Source: Vibrio salilacus
GTDB taxonomy: Bacteria > Pseudomonadota > Gammaproteobacteria > Enterobacterales > Vibrionaceae
DNA: 64,000 nt
Assembly: GCF_002811245.1 (NCBI RefSeq)
Contig: NZ_NIVQ01000005.1
Span: forward strand, 124,001 to 188,000
Reading direction: 5' to 3'
Made by a program: the position numbers and the translations under genes. Each line of letters starts with the position of its first letter. Position 1 is the stretch's first letter. Shown piece after piece: positions 57,942-64,000 of the stretch. A model generated the notes under the pieces. That model saw only the letters and a list, made by a program, of their open reading frames with translations. It made no database searches and had not been told where the DNA came from.

Positions 57942-58913
57942 ATGGATTTTAAAGCTATCCAAGCCCTTACCGCCGATGACATGGCAAAAGTGGACGAAAC
58001 AATTCATGCGCAGCTCAACTCTGACGTTTCTTTAATTAACCAATTAGGTTTTTACATTGTCAGTGGTGGCGGTAAACGTATTCGCCCACTTCTAGCCGTG
58101 CTTTCTGCGCGCGCTCTTGGTTATCAAGGTAATGCACACAACACTGCCGCGGCTTTTATTGAATTTATTCATACGGCCACTTTGTTACACGACGATGTGG
58201 TCGATGAATCAGACATGCGCCGTGGTAAAGCCACAGCCAATGCGGCATTTGGTAATGCGGCCAGTGTTCTGGTCGGTGACTTCATCTACACTCGTTCATT
58301 TCAGATGATGACAGAGCTAGGATCATTAAAGATCCTTAAGCTAATGAGTGATGCTGTAAACGTGATTGCCGAAGGCGAAGTGCAACAGTTAATGAACTGC
58401 AACAATCCAGATACCAGCGAAGAAAGCTACATGCAGGTTATCTATTCTAAAACGGCTCGTTTGTTTGAAGCAGCAACCCAAATTGGCGCCATTCTTACCG
58501 AGGCACCTGCAGAGATTGAAGTTGCGCTGCAAAATTACGGCAAATACCTTGGCACCGCTTTCCAACTTATCGATGATGTGATGGATTATACTTCCGATGG
58601 CGAAGAAATGGGTAAAAACGTTGGTGACGATTTGGCCGAAGGTAAACCTACCTTGCCACTTTTATACGCGATGCAACACGGTAGCCCAGAACAAGCAGCG
58701 ATGATTCGAGAAGCGATTGAGAAAGCCAACGGTATGGAACGGTTAAACGAGATTCTTGCCGCGATGGAACAAACCGGCTCACTAGAATATACCCGCAATA
58801 AAGCATATCAAGAAGCTGACAAAGCGATTGCTCAGTTAGCGGTATTAGAAGAGTCAGACTACAAACACGCTCTCGTTACCTTGGCGCACATGTCAGTAAA
58901 TCGCACCAGTTAA
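57942..58913 (+). CDS. ispB: Octaprenyl diphosphate synthase
   Basis: Makes the C40 side chain of ubiquinone and menaquinone. The 323-residue protein has GGGKRIRPLL for substrate binding, the first aspartate motif DDVVD (84-88, in LLHDDVVDESD) and the second DDVMD near 211. The ATG giving MDFKAIQALT agrees with E. coli length (323); the frame is open 22 codons further upstream, which I do not accept. It is divergent from rplU, the conserved arrangement. Confidence 0.97.
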   Translation: MDFKAIQALTADDMAKVDETIHAQLNSDVSLINQLGFYIVSGGGKRIRPLLAVLSARALGYQGNAHNTAAAFIEFIHTATLLHDDVVDESDMRRGKATANAAFGNAASVLVGDFIYTRSFQMMTELGSLKILKLMSDAVNVIAEGEVQQLMNCNNPDTSEESYMQVIYSKTARLFEAATQIGAILTEAPAEIEVALQNYGKYLGTAFQLIDDVMDYTSDGEEMGKNVGDDLAEGKPTLPLLYAMQHGSPEQAAMIREAIEKANGMERLNEILAAMEQTGSLEYTRNKAYQEADKAIAQLAVLEESDYKHALVTLAHMSVNRTS

Positions 58914-58937
58914 TTTGAGCGCTTCAATTACTACGAC

Positions 58938-58962
58938 AACGGGAACCAAATGGTTCCCGTTT
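58938..58962 (+). terminator. Intrinsic terminator of ispB
   Basis: AACGGGAACC and GGTTCCCGTT pair around loop AAAT, with a short T-run. Confidence 0.85.
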
Positions 58963-59196
58963 ACCTCTTTAATAGAGGCCTTTCCCAGAGCAGCAAAACG
59001 AAGGCAACATGACAAACGATTGGCTCTACAATCTAACGTTGTTAGCCCCAATCGCCGTTACCCGCATTTACAACGTTAGCAACAATACTTTTTCTAAGAG
59101 ATGAAATTAGTATATTTTGTGAGCGATCTATTTTTATAGTTTATAAAAATATCATTGTTGCAGTTAGCTCTATCATTCTTCTCGAGAAAATAGCGC
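58963..59196. other. AT-rich intergenic stretch between ispB terminator and olsF Pho box
   Basis: No coding frame is supported. A 10-bp inverted repeat, CTAACGTTGT at 59033-59042 and ACAACGTTAG at 59070-59079, is the only structure seen; its meaning is unknown. Confidence 0.4.
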
Positions 59197-59236
59197 CTGT
59201 CACTTTAACGTCATCCGTTCGTCATCCACTTCTCAT
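59197..59236 (+). promoter_or_regulatory. Pho box upstream of olsF (four PhoB half-site repeats)
   Basis: Four 7-bp units, CTGTCAC, ACGTCAT, TCGTCAT and TTCTCAT, start at 59197, 59208, 59219 and 59230, exactly 11 bp apart. This is the spacing and sequence type of PhoB binding repeats (CTGTCAT). A weak -10 may lie near 59247-59253. Confidence 0.75.
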
Positions 59237-59305
59237 TTTACTGCAGCCTAGCTGCAACATCGCTTGTCTATTCTCAATACAGATACGCTTTATCTTGAGG
59301 ATACT

Positions 59306-61093
59306 ATGCAAACTTCTAGCCCTTTCCGTTTACCCAAGAAAACCCCGCTTAGATTTGCAGAAAGTCTAACCGAATGGGCAACGGGATTAAGCCAACTTGA
59401 CAAGTTCTACGCCCAACGTCCCGCCCATTGTGATACCTCTGCTTTTTTGCGCTACACCCTAGAAGTATTGGGAATTAACTACCATATCGCCAAAGGCAGC
59501 TTAGAAACCATTCCACGCAGTGGACCGACCGTTGTCATTGCCAACCATCCTTTAGGCTGTGTTGAAGGCGTGATACTGGCGGAGATGCTGCTTCATGTTA
59601 GAAAGGATGTACAAATATTAGCCAATCAGTATTTAAAAACTGTCCCTGAACTTGATGAGCTATTTATTGGTGTCGATGTTTTCGAGAGTCAAGATGCCCA
59701 TCGCGCTAACCTAAAAGCTTTGCGTCAGGCTCATCAACATTTAGCCAACGGTGGTCTGTTGCTACTATTTCCTGCCGGAGAGGTTTCTCAACTGGTCGAT
59801 AGTAAAAAGTCGCGTATCGAAGACAAAGAGTGGAGCCGCTCAGTCAGTCAACTGATCCGAAAATCACGTGCGACCACGGTACCGATGTTCATTGATGGTC
59901 AAAACTCCAAACGCTTTTATCTTGCTGGTAAAGTTCATCCGCTACTTCGAACCCTAATGCTAGGAAGAGAGTTACTTAATAAATCAAGTCAAACTATCCA
60001 AATATCGATTGGTTCAATTGTTAAATATAAAGAAGTGAATGGCCTGACGGATGGGCAACTAGTTAATTATCTGCGTTTAAATACTTATTTATTACAAAGC
60101 ACTCCGCTATCAAAGCAACATCTTGCGCATAAGACTAAACACCAGATTCCAGTAGATCCTCCTTTACCTAAACAAGAATTGCTCGACGATCTTGCGGCGT
60201 TACCTAACGATCATCGCCTTATCTCAAGCGGTGAGTTTGATGTTTACTGCACTCGGGCGGATCATATTCCATCAGTGATGCATGAAATTGGTCGCTTAAG
60301 AGAACATAATTTTCGTCAAGTCGGCGAAGGAACGGGGAATGCACTTGATATTGATAAGTTTGATCGTTATTACCTGCAACTTTTTATCTGGGATCGGCAA
60401 CAGCAATGCCTCGTCGGAGCCTATCGTTTAGGTCTAGTCGATGAGATCGTGGCCGAGCGTGGGGTGTCAGGGCTTTACTCACGTACGTTATTTCATTACC
60501 AACAGCCCTTCATCGAAAGTATGGGAAAATCCATTGAGATGGGACGTTCAGTCATAGATGAATGCTATCAGAAAACCATGGCACCACTACTATTACTGTG
60601 GAAAGGCATCGCGACTTTTGTGTCGAAAAATCCGCAGTACACCCACCTGTTTGGCCCCGTCAGCATCAGTGGTGACTACAGTGAACAGACCCGTCAACTA
60701 CTCGCTCAAACAATGACACTGCATTATTATGACAACCAAAAGGCCGAATTTGTCCACCCATCCCATCCACTACCTAAAACTGAACTAAACTGGAACCGTG
60801 CCATGCTCTGTGCATTAGCAGACCTACAATTGCTATCTCGAGTGATTGCTAGAATAGACGAAGGCAAAAGTGTACCTGTACTACTTAGGCAATACCTTGG
60901 ACTCAACGGTAAACTTATCGGCTTCAACGTTGATCCTCAATTTAACAACGCACTTGATGGGTTGATTGCCGTAGATCTTAGGCAAGTACCAATAAAAACC
61001 TTAGCTCGTTATATGGGTGTCGCCCAAGCCACTGACTATCTCAACAACACCCGTACTGCAGCTGATCAACAAAGGCAATCTAGTGCTGCGTGA
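59306..61093 (+). CDS. olsF: Bifunctional ornithine lipid synthase OlsF-like (acyltransferase plus GNAT domain)
   Basis: Predicted to make phosphorus-free ornithine lipids, which replace phospholipids when phosphate is scarce. The 595-residue protein fuses an N-terminal lysophospholipid-type acyltransferase (about 45-270, with VIANHPLG at 77-84 and LLLFPAGEVS) and a C-terminal GNAT N-acyltransferase of the OlsB/hemolysin-like family (about 315-520, with YCTRADHIPSVMHEIGRLRE and VGAYRLG). The ATG at 59306 has GAGG 5 nt upstream; 14 codons open upstream are not used. V. cholerae has an OlsF reported to be induced by phosphate starvation, consistent with the Pho box. Older annotations call it hemolysin. 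Confidence 0.85.
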   Translation: MQTSSPFRLPKKTPLRFAESLTEWATGLSQLDKFYAQRPAHCDTSAFLRYTLEVLGINYHIAKGSLETIPRSGPTVVIANHPLGCVEGVILAEMLLHVRKDVQILANQYLKTVPELDELFIGVDVFESQDAHRANLKALRQAHQHLANGGLLLLFPAGEVSQLVDSKKSRIEDKEWSRSVSQLIRKSRATTVPMFIDGQNSKRFYLAGKVHPLLRTLMLGRELLNKSSQTIQISIGSIVKYKEVNGLTDGQLVNYLRLNTYLLQSTPLSKQHLAHKTKHQIPVDPPLPKQELLDDLAALPNDHRLISSGEFDVYCTRADHIPSVMHEIGRLREHNFRQVGEGTGNALDIDKFDRYYLQLFIWDRQQQCLVGAYRLGLVDEIVAERGVSGLYSRTLFHYQQPFIESMGKSIEMGRSVIDECYQKTMAPLLLLWKGIATFVSKNPQYTHLFGPVSISGDYSEQTRQLLAQTMTLHYYDNQKAEFVHPSHPLPKTELNWNRAMLCALADLQLLSRVIARIDEGKSVPVLLRQYLGLNGKLIGFNVDPQFNNALDGLIAVDLRQVPIKTLARYMGVAQATDYLNNTRTAADQQRQSSAA

Positions 61094-61326
61094 CCTGCTC
61101 AGCACTTTTACTATCAAAATTATGTACTTGTTAAGCTAGATAGCTCGCCAAATTCGTCGCAGAGTTTCACTAGATAAGCAGCGTAATTCACTAGTGTGTA
61201 CTTATTTATTAGCCACACAAGCTAAACACCGATCTCGATGTAGCTAAAAATTAGATTGACGAAAAAATAGCCAGAATAAATGCTAGGTAGAAAATAGCGC
61301 CACAACAATAAGGAAGTGACCTAGAC

Positions 61327-62403
61327 ATGCTGCCCTTCAAAATACAACTACGCTCAATAATAGCCACAACACTAACGTTATCACTCGCAGTGAGTTCTTT
61401 TGCCACGTTAGCGGCCGATAAAATTTATCGTTTAAAACTAGCCGAAACTTGGGGACCAAATACTCCCATTCTTGGCGATGCAAGCAAAAATATGGCGAGG
61501 CTAGCCGAAGAAATGTCAAATGGTCGCTTAGTTATTCGCATCGATTCTGCCAATAAGCATAAAGCGCCGTTGGGCATTTTTGATATGGTCAAATCTGGCC
61601 AGTACGACCTTGGTCACTCAAGCTCTTACTACTGGAAAGGCAAAGTCCCCAACACGCTCTATTTCTCTTCAATGCCATTTGGCATGATCTCGACCGAGCA
61701 ATACGCGTGGTTTTACCATGGTGGTGGGATGGAGTTAATGCAAAAAGTCTATGCCCCGCATAACCTGTTGTCATTCCCAGGTGGTAATTCAGATATCCAA
61801 ATGGGTGGCTGGTTTAAAAAAGAGATCAATTCGATTGATGATTTGAAAGGTCTCAAGATTCGTATTCCAGGCTTTGCTGGTGAAGTCATGGCTCGAGTTG
61901 GCGCAGCGCCGACCAATATCGCTCCAGGAGAGCTTTATACCTCATTAGAGCGCGGAACTATCGATGCACTTGAATGGGTAGGTCCTGCGTTTGATTTAAG
62001 AATGGGCTTTCAAAAAATCGCGCCTTATTACTACACCGCATGGCATGAGCCAGGGTCAGAGACGCAGTTTCTGGTCAATAAAAAGACTTGGGAAAAGCTA
62101 CCCGCAGACTTACGGACAATCCTAGAGACCGCATTTAGAGTCGCTGCATTTGATATGTATACTCAAGCTATTGATGCTAACGCCAATAGTTGGGCTACCA
62201 TGAGCGCAGAATACTCAGATATCAAAGTTCGAGATTTTCCGCCACAAGTACTCGAAGCGATGCAAACCGCGACTGAAGAACTACTCGCAGAACAAACAAA
62301 CCACGATCCTTTAGCCAAAGAGATCATTGAGTCGCAAAAGCAGTACTTAACCAAAGTTCGCGCTTGGACTGATATCTCCTCAAAAGCCTACTTAAACAAT
62401 TAG
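61327..62403 (+). CDS. TRAP transporter solute-binding protein, DctP family (2-oxo acid/lactate-binding type)
   Basis: A periplasmic binding protein of tripartite ATP-independent transporters. The 358-residue precursor has a Sec signal peptide (about 1-30, cut near LAA), then the DctP fold. KIRIPGFAGEVMARVGAAP holds the conserved Arg for carboxylates, and DALEWVGPAFDLRMGF and YYYTAWHEPG resemble TakP and the lactate-binding relatives, so a monocarboxylate or 2-oxo acid is likely. No DctQ or DctM membrane genes lie beside it in the window, so its partner must be elsewhere. The region 61094-61326 before it holds no feature I can support. Confidence 0.87.
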   Translation: MLPFKIQLRSIIATTLTLSLAVSSFATLAADKIYRLKLAETWGPNTPILGDASKNMARLAEEMSNGRLVIRIDSANKHKAPLGIFDMVKSGQYDLGHSSSYYWKGKVPNTLYFSSMPFGMISTEQYAWFYHGGGMELMQKVYAPHNLLSFPGGNSDIQMGGWFKKEINSIDDLKGLKIRIPGFAGEVMARVGAAPTNIAPGELYTSLERGTIDALEWVGPAFDLRMGFQKIAPYYYTAWHEPGSETQFLVNKKTWEKLPADLRTILETAFRVAAFDMYTQAIDANANSWATMSAEYSDIKVRDFPPQVLEAMQTATEELLAEQTNHDPLAKEIIESQKQYLTKVRAWTDISSKAYLNN

Positions 62404-62410
62404 TCAACCT

Positions 62411-62442
62411 AATTGGCAGAAGGCGACTTCTGTCAATTGTTT
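62411..62442 (+). terminator. Intrinsic terminator of the TRAP binding protein gene
   Basis: AATTGGCAGAAG and CTTCTGTCAATT pair (one G-T wobble) around a GCGA tetraloop, followed by GTTTCCC. Confidence 0.75.
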
Positions 62443-62550
62443 CCCTATATCGCCGCGCAATAGAGCTATCATTCAAACTGTCATTAAATTTCATGGAAAA
62501 TTAATTTGTGATAGTCATCGGTAAAACATTTAGATCAATCACAATAAAAG

Positions 62551-62566
62551 AGTGATAAAAGTCACT
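62551..62566. promoter_or_regulatory. Candidate CRP site 1 upstream of mtlA
   Basis: AGTGATAAAAGTCACT is a near-perfect TGTGA-N6-TCACA palindrome. Cyclic-AMP-CRP control is known for mtlA in enteric bacteria. Confidence 0.5.
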
Positions 62567-62645
62567 AAATAATTATTGATAAATTAACTTAAAGCCTAAT
62601 AAACGATCTTGATCACAATTTAATTTTATATTGATTTTATATATA

Positions 62646-62661
62646 TGTGATTTTGATCAAT
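62646..62661. promoter_or_regulatory. Candidate CRP site 2 upstream of mtlA
   Basis: TGTGATTTTGATCAAT has a perfect left half-site and a 3 of 5 right half. Confidence 0.45.
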
Positions 62662-62718
62662 TAATATTTATTGACATATTTGACATATGCATTTTGTTGT
62701 AAAATTACAATGTCAAGA

Positions 62719-62734
62719 AGTGAATTAGATCACG
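62719..62734. promoter_or_regulatory. Candidate CRP site 3 upstream of mtlA
   Basis: AGTGAATTAGATCACG matches TGTGA-N6-TCACA with one mismatch in each half. A TTTATG at 62757-62762 would put this site near -42, the class II position. Confidence 0.5.
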
Positions 62735-62768
62735 GGAATTTACTTTTGCGTGGGAGTTTATGCAGTTC

Positions 62769-62895
62769 TGATCACGAAAAACCCGTTGTCAGTTCTTAAT
62801 TGAATTTGTGTGGTAGATTGATTGGGTACTAAGCAATCAACGGTTTTGGCGAACCGTACTACGACACTATTCATCAGAACATCAAACGGGGAAAT
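62769..62895 (+). promoter_or_regulatory. mtlA 5' leader with two hairpins; possible antisense RNA locus
   Basis: The leader has TTGATTG/CAATCAA (62818-62840) and ACGGTT/AACCGT (62840-62857) hairpins in series. In V. cholerae this region is overlapped by the antisense small RNA MtlS, which represses mtlA; whether a minus-strand RNA exists here cannot be shown. Confidence 0.4.
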
Positions 62896-64000
62896 ATGAT
62901 GATATCACCAGATACCAAGATCAAGATACAAAATTTTGGTCGTTTTCTATCAAACATGGTAATGCCAAATATTGGCGCGTTCATCGCGTGGGGCTTTATT
63001 ACCGCATTATTCATTCCAACTGGCTGGCTGCCGAATGAGACACTAGCAGCCATGGTTGGACCTATGATTACTTACTTACTTCCTCTGCTTATCGGCTATA
63101 CCGGCGGTAAACTAATTGGTGGTGACCGCGGCGCTGTGGTTGGTGCAATCACCACTATGGGGGTCATTGTCGGTACCGACATTCCAATGTTTATGGGGGC
63201 GATGATGGTTGGCCCATTAGGCGGCTGGGCTATCAAAAAGTTTGATCACTACATTGATGGGAAAGTAAAAAGCGGTTTTGAAATGTTGGTTAACAACTTC
63301 TCGGCCGGTATCATAGGGATGGTATGTGCCATTATCGCTTTCTTCTTTATCGGTCCATTTGTCAAAATGCTTTCCGGTGGTCTTGCTGCAGGCGTTCATT
63401 TCCTAGTTTCAGCCCATCTTTTACCCTTGACCTCTATCTTTGTTGAACCAGCGAAAATTCTATTCCTCAATAATGCCATCAATCACGGCATTTTCTCACC
63501 ACTGGGTATTCAACAAGCCAATGACATGGGTCAATCGATCTTCTTCTTAATTGAAGCTAACCCAGGGCCTGGTTTGGGAATTCTATTGGCATACATGGTG
63601 TTTGGTAAGGGCACGGCACGTCAAACTGCAGGCGGTGCATCGATCATTCACTTCTTTGGCGGTATTCACGAAATTTACTTCCCATACATTCTGATGAATC
63701 CACGTTTGATTCTAGCGGCCATTGCTGGCGGTATGACAGGCGTATTCGTGCTAGTGCTTTTTAATGCAGGTCTAGTGTCACCAGCATCTCCTGGTTCTAT
63801 TTTTGCCGTTCTACTGATGACACCTAAAGCATCAATTATTGGTGTGCTTGCTTCAATTGCGTCAGCAACTGGTGTGTCATTCACGGTTGCTTCGCTACTG
63901 ATGAAAACGCAAACATCAAATGAAGAAGACGGCGATGAAGCGGCCCTTGAAAAAGCGACTTCACAAATGAAACAGATGAAGTCTGCGCCAAAAAGCTCTG
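62896..64000 (+). CDS. mtlA: PTS mannitol-specific EIICBA component MtlA (cut by window edge)
   Basis: The membrane permease and kinase that imports mannitol as mannitol-1-phosphate. The visible 368 residues are the EIIC domain: [22 protein letters not shown] at the N-terminus in two parts, [15 protein letters not shown], the conserved GIxE-like [17 protein letters not shown], and the [15 protein letters not shown] motif. The linker to EIIB begins at the window edge (Lys/Ser-rich after residue 340). GGGGA lies 4-7 nt before two adjacent ATGs, either of which may be used. EIIB and EIIA are outside the window. Confidence 0.95.
   Translation, partial: MMISPDTKIKIQNFGRFLSNMVMPNIGAFIAWGFITALFIPTGWLPNETLAAMVGPMITYLLPLLIGYTGGKLIGGDRGAVVGAITTMGVIVGTDIPMFMGAMMVGPLGGWAIKKFDHYIDGKVKSGFEMLVNNFSAGIIGMVCAIIAFFFIGPFVKMLSGGLAAGVHFLVSAHLLPLTSIFVEPAKILFLNNAINHGIFSPLGIQQANDMGQSIFFLIEANPGPGLGILLAYMVFGKGTARQTAGGASIIHFFGGIHEIYFPYILMNPRLILAAIAGGMTGVFVLVLFNAGLVSPASPGSIFAVLLMTPKASIIGVLASIASATGVSFTVASLLMKTQTSNEEDGDEAALEKATSQMKQMKSAPKSS

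Overview
The window is core chromosome of a Vibrio species (Vibrionaceae, Gammaproteobacteria). The evidence is a LuxR/HapR/SmcR-type quorum-sensing master regulator beside hpt and lpd, a pilABCD type IV pilus cluster of the Vibrio competence type, an mtlA gene with a long leader, and gammaproteobacterial gene orders such as rpsU-yqeY-dnaG-rpoD, lptD-surA-pdxA-rsmA-apaGH, surE-pcm-nlpD-rpoS and rpsP-rimM-trmD-rplS. All assignments rest on reading the sequence and on family knowledge; no database search was possible.

Layout. 1-3.5 kb: a SulP anion transporter cut by the left edge, divergent from a beta-carbonic anhydrase; hpt; the luxR-type regulator with a readable promoter and a LuxR-like operator. 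3.6-10.9 kb: the pyruvate dehydrogenase locus pdhR-aceE-aceF-lpd (minus strand) with two perfect PdhR palindromes. 11.2-14.7 kb: xerD-dsbC-recJ (minus). 14.9-23.1 kb: fldB, ampD, nadC, pilA-pilB-pilC-pilD, coaE-zapD-yacG. 23.1-29.2 kb: rpsP-rimM-trmD-rplS and ffh (minus), then ypjD and a CorC-family gene (plus). 29.2-35.2 kb: a tightly packed minus-strand array, ftsB-ispD-ispF-truD-surE-pcm-nlpD-rpoS. 35.2-39.6 kb: uppP, folB-folK, plsY, an alpha/beta hydrolase, tsaD. 39.8-44.6 kb: the macromolecular-synthesis operon and tRNA-Ile2(CAU). 44.6-46.8 kb: a divergent HD-GYP protein and djlA. 46.9-53.7 kb: lptD-surA-pdxA-rsmA-apaG-apaH. 53.7-57.7 kb: yjjP-yjjB-folA, obgE, rplU-rpmA. 57.9-64 kb: ispB, an olsF-like ornithine lipid synthase behind a striking Pho box, an orphan TRAP binding protein, and mtlA cut by the right edge.

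How the genes fit together: most are housekeeping genes for central carbon entry (PDH complex), translation and protein export (ribosomal proteins, ffh, tsaD, rsmA), envelope assembly (lptD, surA, uppP, plsY, ispB), sigma factors (rpoD, rpoS) and DNA processing (xerD, recJ, dnaG). The accessory-like functions are quorum sensing, type IV pili, ornithine lipid synthesis under phosphate control, and carbohydrate or organic acid uptake.

I saw no CRISPR array, prophage, transposon, toxin-antitoxin pair or obvious defence island. I did not find a clearly new multi-gene system. The points most worth a second look are regulatory or residue-level: the four-repeat Pho box before olsF, the HD-GYP protein with two substituted metal-ligand positions, paired PdhR operators, hairpins over the recJ ribosome binding site and at the rpsP promoter, a GATC cluster at the obgE promoter, an orphan terminator-like hairpin before rplU, LptD with a single C-terminal cysteine, and the mtlA leader.
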